From Chryseobacterium gleum (GTDB lineage: Bacteria > Bacteroidota > Bacteroidia > Flavobacteriales_D > Sanyastnellaceae), in contig CAMAYP010000005.1 of NCBI GenBank assembly GCA_945862415.1, positions 1-45,412 of the forward strand: 45,412 bases of DNA, in the 5' to 3' direction. Below, piece after piece: positions 28,198-37,020 of the stretch. The notes beneath the pieces are model-generated. The model was not told the DNA's origin, ran no database searches, and worked only from the letters and a program-made list of their open reading frames with translations. Each line of letters starts with the position of its first letter. The stretch's first letter is position 1. Position numbers and translations under genes: made by a program.

Positions 28198-29247
28198 ATG
28201 AAAGCAAAACAAATAGGCGCAATTGTACTGATTGCCATTTTCGCTGGAAGCACTGTATACGTTGGCTGCAAAGACGATAAAAAACAGAACACACAACAGC
28301 GCAAACCACAGCAAGAAGTAAAAGAAATCGCTGCACCTCTTTTCCAAGCCGACACAGCATTTGCGATGATAGAAAAGCAAGTTGCATTTGGGCCACGCGT
28401 GCCGGGCACGACCGCGCACAAAGCCTGCGGCGATTGGATAGTGGGCAGATTGAAATCGTATGGAGCCACCGTCGTGGAGCAAACCACCACGTTGAAAACG
28501 TTTGATGGCTCAAGCATTCCGGTGCGCAACATCATTGCATCCTTCAATACCGAAAAGCAAAACCGTATTCTGCTTTGTGCTCACTGGGACAGCAGGCCGT
28601 ATGGAGACAAAGACAAGAACAATGCGCTCTGGAAGAAACCCATCGACGGGGCCAACGACGGAGGAAGCGGTGTGGGTGTGTTGCTGGAAATAGCGCGTCA
28701 ACTGAGCGCATCGCCTGCACAAGCAGGTATCGACCTGATATTCTTCGATGCAGAAGATTTGGGTACCGCAGAGTTTGCTGAGGACACGAAAGAAGTGCTC
28801 AACGACGGTTTCACTTCGAGCTGGTGTTTGGGATCACAGCATTGGGCCAAGCAAAAGCATGTAGAAAACTACAATGCCCGTTTTGGTATTTTGCTCGACA
28901 TGGTAGGTGCAGAAAACGCGACATTCAACAAGGAGAAATTCTCGACCCAGGGTTCGCCTGATGTGGTGAATTTAGTTTGGAACACGGCCGCCAAATTGGG
29001 CTATGCTTCGACCTTCACGGCCGATGAGGTAGAGGGCGTGGTAGATGATCATGTGTTCGTATCGAAAGGAGGCATTCGCTGCATCGACATCATCGACACA
29101 AAACCTCAAATCATGGCCATGGGTATGGGTGGCTACGTATTTGGATCGTATCACCACACGCACAACGACAACATGAGCATTATCGACAAGAGCACGCTTA
29201 CAGCTGTTGGTCAGACCGTAATGCAAGTAATATACAACCAGCCGTAA
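28198..29247 (+). CDS. Type II (zinc) glutaminyl-peptide cyclotransferase, M28 family
   Basis: The protein has 349 residues. It should convert N-terminal glutamine of exported proteins to pyroglutamate. Anchoring: hydrophobic segment 6-23 ending in YVGC24, so a lipoprotein or signal anchor. The M28/QC core reads CAHWDSRPYGD (128-137), GANDGGSGVGVLLEIARQL with zinc ligand D154, FFDAEDLG with general base E186 and ligand D187, SSWCLGSQHW, GILLDMVGAE with D234, DDH (283-285) and the terminal YHHTHND with the likely zinc ligand H320. The SWCLGSQ-W and LLDMVGA strings are characteristic of the mammalian-like cyclases known from Porphyromonas and Tannerella. The usual Trp before that His is His here. 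Probably co-transcribed with cysS. Confidence 0.88.
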   Translation: MKAKQIGAIVLIAIFAGSTVYVGCKDDKKQNTQQRKPQQEVKEIAAPLFQADTAFAMIEKQVAFGPRVPGTTAHKACGDWIVGRLKSYGATVVEQTTTLKTFDGSSIPVRNIIASFNTEKQNRILLCAHWDSRPYGDKDKNNALWKKPIDGANDGGSGVGVLLEIARQLSASPAQAGIDLIFFDAEDLGTAEFAEDTKEVLNDGFTSSWCLGSQHWAKQKHVENYNARFGILLDMVGAENATFNKEKFSTQGSPDVVNLVWNTAAKLGYASTFTADEVEGVVDDHVFVSKGGIRCIDIIDTKPQIMAMGMGGYVFGSYHHTHNDNMSIIDKSTLTAVGQTVMQVIYNQP

Positions 29248-32200
29248 TCAGAAATCCATATTGAGCGACAGGTAGAAAACTCTATCGAGCACACGCCCGT
29301 CGTCGACACCCCACGCCCAGTCGGCACGAACAAAATATCCCAATAAGCGCGAATGCAAACCGAAACCATAGCCGTACACGATTGGCTCCCGGTTGTTGGT
29401 GATAGAAACGGTAACCGGATTTTTAATAACATCCGTGCGATTGAACAGATTGTTGTCTGAGTATGGATTCCATCCGGTCCAAGCGCTGCCCGCATCTAGG
29501 AAAGTTACAACCTGAAAGTTCTCAATGAAATCGCTCTTGATGGGGTTTTTTGCGAAATACTTAAATACAGGCATTCGCAGTTCGGCATTGGCAACAACCG
29601 CAGAATTGCCATTGCGTGCGTTCACATAAAACCCACGAACAGGACCTACAAACGACTGGAATCTATACGGCTCGTCAGGGTTGATTGGCGTCGCATTATC
29701 GACACGCTGAAAGAGCCAATTGTCAACTCCTCCAAAGTAATTGATCACTTTTTGCGCACCAAACGAGCTCGTGCCGGCTAAACGAAAAGCAGCGATGAAA
29801 TTTCTATGAATACGCTGGTAATGCCGAGTATCAAATCCAACAATATTGATATCGGTGCGTGTCTTCGTGTTTGGCTGCTGGTATCGTTCCGCCCAAACCT
29901 TTGCACGCGTTCCATTGAAGAGATTTAAACCACGTGCAATTGTGTTATCGAAAACGTATTCTATCTTGAGTGCAAGATTCGTTTCGGTAACATTGGATGA
30001 TTCGAGACTAATCAAATCGTTCGATTGACGCACACCACGATCAACGCGCACATCTCCACGGATGCGAATAGAACTGACTTCGCTAAACGGATACTTCAAG
30101 CTGTAAGCCAAATCGTTGCTTTGAAGTTTAATGACATCAAATCCTTGCTGGACACGCTGCGATTGGCGCGAGAAAATAATTTTACGGTCCCATCGATCCT
30201 GCAAACGCTCAAAGCTGATACCGTATTCAGCATTGTCTAGCCCCCAATTGACACGAAACCCTCCAACTACTTTATAATCCTCAAACAAATCGGAAACACC
30301 GAATTGGGTGAACCCTGAAAGCCCAGGTGAAATACTACTGGGCGATGGTCCAGTGTAATTCTGATAAATCGGATTGAAAAAATTATTGCTCATTTGGGCC
30401 ACTGCCTTGTCGGCCGCAAAGTTCAAACGGTAATTACGGGAGCGAGGCAACACGAATTGATTGAGCGTATCGTTGAGTAATTGCTTGCTCTTGCCTCCAA
30501 CTTCCTGTACCCTTGCTGTTTCCTTTTCCAACGTGTAGTCTAGCCTATCATCCTCGAACACATAATTATCAATGTCAATATCGCCTTTGCTAATCGTATC
30601 CGCAGAAACTTTCAAGCGGTCGGTCATTCCGATGATGAGCTCGTCCTTTTGAAGGTTTTCACCTGTTTGTGCACCATCAAACACATCGGAATTGCGATTA
30701 CCGAAAATAATCCAGGGGCGTCCGGCCTTTCTGAAGCCCGTGAAAAAACTTCCATCCGCAAGGTGAAATTCATAGTCGTGTATGTCGCGCTGAAATGCAC
30801 TCGCCTTCTTCGCCACAGTGAAATAGCGATAATGAATAGCTGTATCTATAGCACTGATTGCGCTATCCACGTATGCAATAGTCCTGTTGCGAAATCCGTT
30901 CTCAGTCGACAAAAAAGAATAGTACTTTTCGCTGTATTCAAAAGGCAGCGATTCATGTAGGTGTGGAGTAGTAGTGATGCGTTCCAGCAATTTTGAACGA
31001 TTCTCTAGATTGAAAATATAGACATCGTGTTCAGCACGAATTGGCAGCAAATCATCCGAATCTCTGCGGAGTGTATCATCGGTTCGATTGGATGTAAAAA
31101 TGACGCGGCGACCGCCTTCGATGAAGGTCGGATTCACATCATCCCATCGATCGTCGGTCAGCTTTTCGAAATTATTACCGATAACCTGATACAAATACAG
31201 ATCGGTTTGACCGCGGTTTACTGCGCTTAGAATCATTCGCTTTCCATCCGGGCTGTAATGCATGGAGTTTATTTTCTCTATGAGATAAAGCTCCTTTTCG
31301 GTGTGTTTCTTTTCGGCAATCGTGTAATTGCCAATCCAAGCATTCGCTCTTTTCTCAAAAACGTAAGTAAGTATTTCACCGGAAGGATGCCAGGCCAGCA
31401 CCGGGAACGTCTTGTCGGGAATGCGTTCCATGCGCGGCTCTCTTTTCAGAATGCACTTGTTTTTATTTTCCTCAACATCATACAACCAAATTCGATATTG
31501 GCCTTGCTCATGGGTTACGTAAGCAATGTAACGGCCATCGGGCGATTGCGTAAAATGGGAGTACTCATACCTGTTTTTATATTTCACCTGCAGCTCACCG
31601 AGCATCCGTTCACTTTTGCGATAATTTCTCACGTCATCGCGCGATGGATTGGGCGACAATCGTTTCTCGCCTGGCAATACCTCGCCTCTGCCCGCAGCAG
31701 CCTTCTCCTTGTAAAAGTTAAGGTACTCTTGCGATAACTGATCGAGAGGTAACCCAAGTACATAGAGGAACCCGCTCTCCACATTGCGGCTGGCTTGGGC
31801 CATGTACAGAATATTCGGTATAACATTCTGACCATATACTTCCGCAATAAAATTCCAAAACGTCTGGCCGGCCAATCTTGCGTCATCGCCTTCAAACTGA
31901 TTAAAACTCTTGAACTTGTTGCCCCGCACAAGGTCCTTCACAAATGTGGTGCTCTCGGTTGAAACACCGGCCGCAGCATAGGCAATTATGCCCTCCTCAA
32001 ACCATTTCGGGACGGTGAGTAAAGTAGAATTCTTCAACACGTCTTTCCAATTGCCGCCATATACCAGCTGAGCAAAAATCACTCGGGCAACGTTCTCGCG
32101 AATCTGCTTTTCAAGCAATGCATGATCGCCCTCGTAATAGGTGAACATTTTGCTTCCAACAATTTTCGCCGCACCACCAATATTGAACTGATCATCGCCC

Positions 32201-32532
32201 GTTAGTCCCAGGTTACTTTGCCGAAATTCGCTTTGATTGAGATAGGACAAAACTTCAATTTTCTCATCGATCGTGAAATCAAAAAACTGCTGCATCTCCT
32301 TCAGATTTCGTTCACACGCCATGAGCGTATACTGAGCGAGGTCCTCGCCTCCGATGTAGTAATAAACTTCAAAATTTTCGGATGGATAATAAAACCAGGT
32401 AAACTCCCGGTATTGGACACGGTTCTTGCCAAATTCCATATTCGTTCCCTGGTAAAACTGTGCAGACAATGGCATCGCATACAAGCATGCAAAAAGAAGC
32501 AAGAAGATGATATGGAAGAAACCCTTACTCAT
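29248..32532 (-). CDS. Pseudo-peptidase / TolB-propeller / BamA-type barrel fusion, outer membrane
   Basis: The protein has 1094 residues from the ATG at 32532. A signal peptide ends PLSA|QFY (Q25). Residues about 30-260 resemble the gluzincin-like N-terminal domain of Bacteroidota TolB-type proteins: the third metal-ligand helix VPKWFEEGIIAYAA (about 175) is kept, but the expected HExxH helix reads IRENVARVIF, so no zinc site is formed. Residues about 310-560 are PD40/TolB propeller blades (FTQSPDGRYIAYVTHEQGQYRIWLYD, MHYSPDGKRMILSAVNRGQTDLYLY). From about 780 to the end the protein resembles the Omp85/BamA surface-antigen barrel (GLSGFTQFGVSDLFEDYKVVGGFRVNW), closing YLSLNMDF. Substrate or partner unknown; no operon partners. 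Confidence 0.8.
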   Translation of the reverse strand: MSKGFFHIIFLLLFACLYAMPLSAQFYQGTNMEFGKNRVQYREFTWFYYPSENFEVYYYIGGEDLAQYTLMACERNLKEMQQFFDFTIDEKIEVLSYLNQSEFRQSNLGLTGDDQFNIGGAAKIVGSKMFTYYEGDHALLEKQIRENVARVIFAQLVYGGNWKDVLKNSTLLTVPKWFEEGIIAYAAAGVSTESTTFVKDLVRGNKFKSFNQFEGDDARLAGQTFWNFIAEVYGQNVIPNILYMAQASRNVESGFLYVLGLPLDQLSQEYLNFYKEKAAAGRGEVLPGEKRLSPNPSRDDVRNYRKSERMLGELQVKYKNRYEYSHFTQSPDGRYIAYVTHEQGQYRIWLYDVEENKNKCILKREPRMERIPDKTFPVLAWHPSGEILTYVFEKRANAWIGNYTIAEKKHTEKELYLIEKINSMHYSPDGKRMILSAVNRGQTDLYLYQVIGNNFEKLTDDRWDDVNPTFIEGGRRVIFTSNRTDDTLRRDSDDLLPIRAEHDVYIFNLENRSKLLERITTTPHLHESLPFEYSEKYYSFLSTENGFRNRTIAYVDSAISAIDTAIHYRYFTVAKKASAFQRDIHDYEFHLADGSFFTGFRKAGRPWIIFGNRNSDVFDGAQTGENLQKDELIIGMTDRLKVSADTISKGDIDIDNYVFEDDRLDYTLEKETARVQEVGGKSKQLLNDTLNQFVLPRSRNYRLNFAADKAVAQMSNNFFNPIYQNYTGPSPSSISPGLSGFTQFGVSDLFEDYKVVGGFRVNWGLDNAEYGISFERLQDRWDRKIIFSRQSQRVQQGFDVIKLQSNDLAYSLKYPFSEVSSIRIRGDVRVDRGVRQSNDLISLESSNVTETNLALKIEYVFDNTIARGLNLFNGTRAKVWAERYQQPNTKTRTDINIVGFDTRHYQRIHRNFIAAFRLAGTSSFGAQKVINYFGGVDNWLFQRVDNATPINPDEPYRFQSFVGPVRGFYVNARNGNSAVVANAELRMPVFKYFAKNPIKSDFIENFQVVTFLDAGSAWTGWNPYSDNNLFNRTDVIKNPVTVSITNNREPIVYGYGFGLHSRLLGYFVRADWAWGVDDGRVLDRVFYLSLNMDF

Positions 32533-32624
32533 TCGGAGCAATAGCCGCTAAAATAGCAGTTAAACCGTATTGAAAACGTGCGACCTTTGTCATTCTTTGC
32601 AATTAGCAATCATACATTCCACGC

Positions 32625-33290
32625 ATGAAAACACCCTTCCGTATTGCTCAGTTCACCTTCAACGCATTTTCAGAAAACACGTACGTTATAGCTGATTCTG
32701 CAGGAATAGCTGTCATTATAGACCCAGGCATGACCGATGTGTCAGAAGATTCTATTCTGTTTGACTACATCACGGAGGAGCAGCTTACGCCGCAGTTGAT
32801 TTTAAATACGCATTGCCACCTCGACCACATTCTTGGCAACAGCGCAGTGGCAGAGCGTTATAGCATCGACATGCGATGCCATGCGAAAGAGCTTCCGGTT
32901 ATTGAGCGAGCCGCATCGACAAGTTTAATGTTTGGAATTCCATACCGCCCTACCGTGATGCCCGCTTCAACCATAGAGGAAGGTGAAACCATTCAGGTCG
33001 GTGAACTCCGGTTCGAAACTCTTTTTGTGCCCGGGCATGCCCCCGGCCATTTAGCCTTTGTATGCCATGAAGAGCGCATTGTATTCTCGGGCGACGTGCT
33101 TTTTAAGGGAAGTGTTGGAAGAGTCGATTTGCCCGGCTGCAACCCTGCCGATCTCGTACATTCCATTCAAACGAAAATGTATGCCTTACCTGATGACTAT
33201 GTAGTTTATTCGGGACACGGGCCACACACAACCATCGGCGAAGAAAAACGTGAGAACTTTTTTGTGCGCCCCGATTGGGCCGGATTATGA
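32625..33290 (+). CDS. Metallo-beta-lactamase-fold hydrolase (glyoxalase II-like)
   Basis: The protein has 221 residues. The zinc motif is complete: THCHLDH (H63, H65, D67, H68), GHAPGHLAF (metal His), SGDVLF (bridging Asp) and the final YSGHGPHTTIGEEK. No signal peptide, so it acts in the cytoplasm. It belongs to the small YcbL/glyoxalase II-like group that hydrolyses thioesters such as S-lactoylglutathione; as Bacteroidota often lack glutathione, the natural substrate is uncertain. The stop overlaps the opposing kinase stop by six bases. Confidence 0.9.
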   Translation: MKTPFRIAQFTFNAFSENTYVIADSAGIAVIIDPGMTDVSEDSILFDYITEEQLTPQLILNTHCHLDHILGNSAVAERYSIDMRCHAKELPVIERAASTSLMFGIPYRPTVMPASTIEEGETIQVGELRFETLFVPGHAPGHLAFVCHEERIVFSGDVLFKGSVGRVDLPGCNPADLVHSIQTKMYALPDDYVVYSGHGPHTTIGEEKRENFFVRPDWAGL

Positions 33291-34343
33291 GGCAACCTTC
33301 CTAAGTGTAAAAGCAAAAGTGCTCCCCACTCCCTCTGTACTTCGCACAGAAATGCTTTGGCTGTGACTGTCGACGATGTGCTTGCAAATGGCCAGTCCCA
33401 AACCTGAACCACCTTCATTGCGCGAACGGCTCTTATCGACCCGATAAAAACGCTCAAACAAGCGCGGCAAATGCTCCTTCGCAATACCAAGTCCATTGTC
33501 GGCGATTTCAATCAAGACATTATCGTCCATGTCATAAAATCGCACCCGCGTTTCACCGCCTTCCTTACCATATACTACACTATTCATGAGGAGGTTGATG
33601 AATACCTGCTGTATGCGTTTTCTGTCTGCATCCACCCAAATGGGCCTTTCAGCCGCCTGACCCAATCGCAATGTTACACTGCGCTCACGCGACTGAGTTT
33701 CCAGCATATCAATCGTCTCTTTAGCGAGTTCAACCACATCAAAGCGGTGTATTTCCAATTGCATATTACCACTTTCGATACTGGCAATTTGATCGAGGTC
33801 TTTCAATAGATCGGCCAGCCGATCACAGCTTGCATTTGCCTTCTCCAGAAACTTGCGGTTAAGTTGCGCATCATCCAACCCGGTTTCGAGCAAGGTTTCA
33901 ATATATCCCTGAACATTAAAAACAGGCGTTTTCAGTTCATGCGCCAAATTACCAATGAATTCACGACGATAATTCTCAGCGCTCCGCAATTCCTTTACCT
34001 CGCGAATCTTTAGGTCGGCCCAACCGGCTACCTCCTTGTTTATTTCATTGAGCACATCGGTACTCATTTGAATCTTAGGCCGAGGTTCACCCTGGCTTTT
34101 CATCGAGTGAATTGTTTTATAAATAATCTTGACTTTGTGGTACAGAAAACGCTCGATACAGTAATAAACGATGCCGTATGAAATCGAAAAACCGAGCACA
34201 AGCAGAAAGACCAATGGCAATACTGAAAACTCCCTCTCAAGAATATAAATACCCAAAAAATAGGTAATGGCTAGGAGCCCTGTTATAAGCGATGCCGAGG
34301 CAAGCGCAACTTGTCGGGGTGTACGAACAGTGATTAGACTCAC
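33285..34343 (-). CDS. Sensor histidine kinase, PhoR-like
   Basis: The protein has 352 residues. Start is a GTG (34343) inside the overlap GTGA with the response-regulator stop; no ATG is available near it. Two membrane helices (about 14-34 and 39-63) are joined by only about five residues, so there is no periplasmic sensor. A linker of about 55 residues leads to the H-box FIGNLAHELKTPVFNV (H135), then the N-box QQVFINLLMNSVVYG, G1 EIADNGLGIA, the F-box RLFERFYRVDKSRSR and G2 GGSGLGLAICKHI. The kinase core is complete. Lack of a periplasmic domain fits PhoR-type kinases that sense through a partner such as a transporter. The operator-like repeats upstream of the operon support a phosphate link, but that is inference. 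Confidence 0.92.
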   Translation of the reverse strand: MSLITVRTPRQVALASASLITGLLAITYFLGIYILEREFSVLPLVFLLVLGFSISYGIVYYCIERFLYHKVKIIYKTIHSMKSQGEPRPKIQMSTDVLNEINKEVAGWADLKIREVKELRSAENYRREFIGNLAHELKTPVFNVQGYIETLLETGLDDAQLNRKFLEKANASCDRLADLLKDLDQIASIESGNMQLEIHRFDVVELAKETIDMLETQSRERSVTLRLGQAAERPIWVDADRKRIQQVFINLLMNSVVYGKEGGETRVRFYDMDDNVLIEIADNGLGIAKEHLPRLFERFYRVDKSRSRNEGGSGLGLAICKHIVDSHSQSISVRSTEGVGSTFAFTLRKVAS

Positions 34344-35017
34344 GGTTCAAATTTATACCCTACGCCCTTAATAGTTTTGAAAAAATCATCCCCAAGTTTT
34401 TCACGCAATTTGCGAATGTGCACATCGATGGTTCTATCACCAACTATCACATCATTTCCCCAAACGCTTGATAGAATATTTTCGCGAGTAAAAACTCGTC
34501 CAGGTTGAGAAGCAAGCAAGGCGAGCAATTCGAATTCTTTCTTTGGCAACGAAAGTTCGATTCCGTCCTTATAAACCACGTAGCGTTCTTTATCGATAAC
34601 TATTCCGGCCAAATCCCTTTTGGGCTGTTCGACTACTACAGGAATGCCACGCCTAAGAAGCGCTTTCACGCGCGAAACAAGTACACGTGGTTTAATCGGT
34701 TTAGATATGTAATCATCGGCTCCTGCGTCGAAGCCTGCTATTTGACTGTAATCTTCGTTGCGCGCAGTAAGAAATGCAATGATGGTGTTCTTCAGACGAG
34801 CGTCCTCTCTCAATTCACGGCAGGTTTCCATACCATCCATTTCCGGCATCATCACATCGAGAAGAATCAAGTCGGGTGTATGGGCACGGGCCAACTCAAG
34901 TCCCTTTCTGCCGTTGGGCGCAGTAAACACCTCAAAGCCTTCGCGTTCGAGATTGAAACCTATCATCTCCAAGATATCCGGCTCATCGTCGACCAATAGT
35001 ATTTTTTGCTTGCTCAT
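34340..35017 (-). CDS. Winged-helix response regulator, PhoB-like
   Basis: The protein has 225 residues. The receiver has D10/D11/E12 (VDDEPD), phospho-acceptor D54 in LILLDVMMPEMDG and the FLTAR / SKPIKPR elements. The C-terminal OmpR/PhoB winged helix includes IELSLPKKEFELLALLASQPGRVFTRENIL and the recognition helix VGDRTIDVHIRKLREKLG, ending KGVGYKFEP. It binds DNA direct repeats as a dimer. Translation of the kinase is coupled through GTGA. Three direct repeats spaced at exactly 10 bases lie 38-65 bases upstream of its ATG, which suggests autoregulation. Confidence 0.93.
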   Translation of the reverse strand: MSKQKILLVDDEPDILEMIGFNLEREGFEVFTAPNGRKGLELARAHTPDLILLDVMMPEMDGMETCRELREDARLKNTIIAFLTARNEDYSQIAGFDAGADDYISKPIKPRVLVSRVKALLRRGIPVVVEQPKRDLAGIVIDKERYVVYKDGIELSLPKKEFELLALLASQPGRVFTRENILSSVWGNDVIVGDRTIDVHIRKLREKLGDDFFKTIKGVGYKFEP

Positions 35018-35054
35018 GTGGGTGGTATTACTACGAATTTTTAGCGCTTCAAAG

Positions 35055-35082
35055 CAAGTTAATACAAGTTATGTCAAGGTTA
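35055..35082 (-). promoter_or_regulatory. Three direct repeats with 10-base period upstream of the PhoB-like gene (candidate operator)
   Basis: On the plus strand CAAGTTA occurs at 35055 and 35065, and CAAGGTTA at 35075. On the minus strand this reads as TTAAC/ATAAC/TTAAC units one helical turn apart. This spacing is what dimers of PhoB/OmpR-type regulators recognise; the half-site resembles the Bacillus Pho box TTAACA. A TTTG that could serve as a -33 box lies directly next to the repeats towards the gene (35054-35051 region on the minus strand), followed 16 bases later by a partial -7 (TAGTAATA). Confidence 0.55.
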
Positions 35083-35161
35083 ATTGATTATTAATCCATG
35101 CAAAACGAATCGCTCGCACATCCGATATTCGCCGCTGCAATTCGAGGTTAAAATTAAGGCA

Positions 35162-35959
35162 TTGAAAAATTACTTTGACAGTAAAACGATCTGGGTTACA
35201 GGTGCAAGCTCAGGTATTGGAGAAGCATTGGTATATGCTCTTTCCCATGCAGGCGCCAAGTTGATCATCTCAGCTCGTCGCGCTGCTGAGCTGGAAAGAG
35301 TAAAAGCTGCTTGCGCCCACCCTGAGCACATCGATATTCTTCCAATAGACTTAGCCTCATCCGATTCGGTGAACAAGGCTTTGGAAGATTGTTTTAGCCA
35401 CTATTCACGTGTCGACATGCTATTCAACAATGGAGGAATTAGTCAACGAGCGGAAGCGCTCGAAACGGACATAGATGTAGTTCGCAAAATAATGGAGATT
35501 GATTTCTTCAGCAACATCACCCTATCAAAAGCAGTTGCCATGCGCATGAAGGAACATGGCGGAGGCCACCTCATTATCACATCGAGTCTTATGGGTAAAT
35601 GGGGTTTCTTTCTGCGCTCCGGCTATGCTGCCGCAAAGCATGCTTTACATGGTTATTACGACTCAATGCGCATGGAAGTGGAGCAATACAACATTCAGAT
35701 TACCCTGCTTACTCCGGGGTTCATAGCCAGCGATATCTCTAAAAACGCCTTGAACGACGGTGGCATTGCTTCGGGTGAAATGGACAACAACCAAGCTTCA
35801 GGTATGAGCACAACACAATGCGCAGAAGCCATACTGAGAGGTGTCGCAGCCGGAAAAACAGAATTCGGAATTGGTGGAAAAGAATTGCTCGGTCTCAAGC
35901 TGCGCCGGTTTCTTCCGGGTCTCTTTGAAAAAATTCTCCGCAAACAATCCGCTCGTTAG
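35162..35959 (+). CDS. Short-chain dehydrogenase/reductase
   Basis: The protein has 265 residues from a TTG at 35162, which puts the fold start (MKNYFDSKTIWVTGASSGIG) at the right distance; the frame is open to a TTG at 35084, but no ATG is available. Classical SDR features are the cofactor motif TGASSGIG, LFNNGGISQR (the NNAG position), the catalytic Ser in LIITSSLMGKWG, and Y-x-x-x-K in SGYAAAKHAL. A helix at the C-terminus with many basic residues (LKLRRFLPGLFEKILRK) may touch membrane. Similar SDRs act on lipids, sugars or steroids; the substrate cannot be inferred. An out-of-frame 17-codon ORF (ATG 35098, stop 35151) precedes it. Confidence 0.88.
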   Translation: MKNYFDSKTIWVTGASSGIGEALVYALSHAGAKLIISARRAAELERVKAACAHPEHIDILPIDLASSDSVNKALEDCFSHYSRVDMLFNNGGISQRAEALETDIDVVRKIMEIDFFSNITLSKAVAMRMKEHGGGHLIITSSLMGKWGFFLRSGYAAAKHALHGYYDSMRMEVEQYNIQITLLTPGFIASDISKNALNDGGIASGEMDNNQASGMSTTQCAEAILRGVAAGKTEFGIGGKELLGLKLRRFLPGLFEKILRKQSAR

Positions 35960-37020
35960 TCGCGATCCTTAATCCGAGAGAAGCGCAATGCCTTCAGCAT
36001 GAAGTCGGGCAATGGCTTCAACGGATCACGCTTTTCAACGTTCAGAAACACTCCCCACTTTTCGATGATGGGTACTTTGTATACTTCAATCATCTCGATG
36101 AGTGTTCGATCATCGTCATGAATATAGGTGCAATGCACTTTCGTATTGCCCATGCTAAGCGCATTATTGCTGTCGCATGTGAAACCATATCCCGATCGTG
36201 AAAGGTCCTCACCCAACGCTTTCATACCCTTTACATCGAAGCCAATATGCGCAAAGCCGGTGTCGGCCCAAATTCGATCTTCAAAAATAAAATTCGGTTT
36301 TCGATCCAATGCCTGCACCAATTCGATGTAGGTCTTTCCGGTCACACGCGCAAAACCACCGCCTGGTTGGTTGCTTTGTGTGAGCAACACACGTCGGTAC
36401 GATTGTTTACCGGAAGGCAGCTCACTCCAATCATCAAACACGGATGTTGCATCATACACAACCTCGTCAAAACCTAACAAACCTGCATACAATCTCAACG
36501 CCTTCTCCATATCAGAAACGCCCGTCGAACAACCCAATACCCCACCGCTATGATGCCCGCTGTTGGTGTACCACGCATCGCCCTGGAGGTACTGCCAGCG
36601 ATTGCCGTCCGGGTCCTCGATGTAGAACGTTTCACGACCCAGCGGATCCTTTTGAATGGCAGTAAGGCCGCTTGCAACCTGTTGCTCGCAAAATCGGTAT
36701 GATGTACGCAAATCTCGGCATTTCACCTGCGTAATGAAAATGCCGAGATCGCCTATTTGCACTGCATTCTTTGCCTTAACAGGTTCAAATGAAGTTGGAC
36801 GTATTACCTCGATAGCACAGCCACCTTGCAGGTTCATGACCATGCTGGCTCGTTTGGTGATAGTAGCATTACGCGTGTATACATCCATTAATGGCGCGGG
36901 CTGAATGCTGTCGAAAAAAGGAATGTCGAGTCCGAAAAACGTACGATAAAAACGCAACGACAAATCCATGTCACTTACAGCCACGCCAATATGTTGAAGG
37001 CCATTGATTCTTTTATACAT
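35956..37020 (-). CDS. Double VOC (glyoxalase/dioxygenase-fold) protein
   Basis: The protein has 354 residues from the ATG at 37020 (a GTG one codon upstream is also possible). Two vicinal-oxygen-chelate domains are arranged in tandem. The first (about 8-150) starts LQHIGVAVSDMDLSLRFY and ends FYIEDPDGNRWQYLQ. The second (about 165-330) starts GCSTGVSDMEKALRLYAGLLGF and contains FAHIGFDVKGMKALGEDL and the end DDDRTLIEMIEV. Two modules make one metal site, as in extradiol dioxygenases and glyoxalase-like enzymes. H12, H255-type positions and the Glu residues near the end of each unit could be ligands. The first eight bases overlap the end of the acyltransferase gene, so the two are coupled. 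Confidence 0.87.
   Translation of the reverse strand: MYKRINGLQHIGVAVSDMDLSLRFYRTFFGLDIPFFDSIQPAPLMDVYTRNATITKRASMVMNLQGGCAIEVIRPTSFEPVKAKNAVQIGDLGIFITQVKCRDLRTSYRFCEQQVASGLTAIQKDPLGRETFYIEDPDGNRWQYLQGDAWYTNSGHHSGGVLGCSTGVSDMEKALRLYAGLLGFDEVVYDATSVFDDWSELPSGKQSYRRVLLTQSNQPGGGFARVTGKTYIELVQALDRKPNFIFEDRIWADTGFAHIGFDVKGMKALGEDLSRSGYGFTCDSNNALSMGNTKVHCTYIHDDDRTLIEMIEVYKVPIIEKWGVFLNVEKRDPLKPLPDFMLKALRFSRIKDRD

Noticed and set aside
28031-28547. Three overlapping minus-strand frames of 100-160 aa opposite the cyclase start
   Set aside because: Cys/Phe/Val-rich translations with no motif; they overlap two well-supported plus-strand genes.
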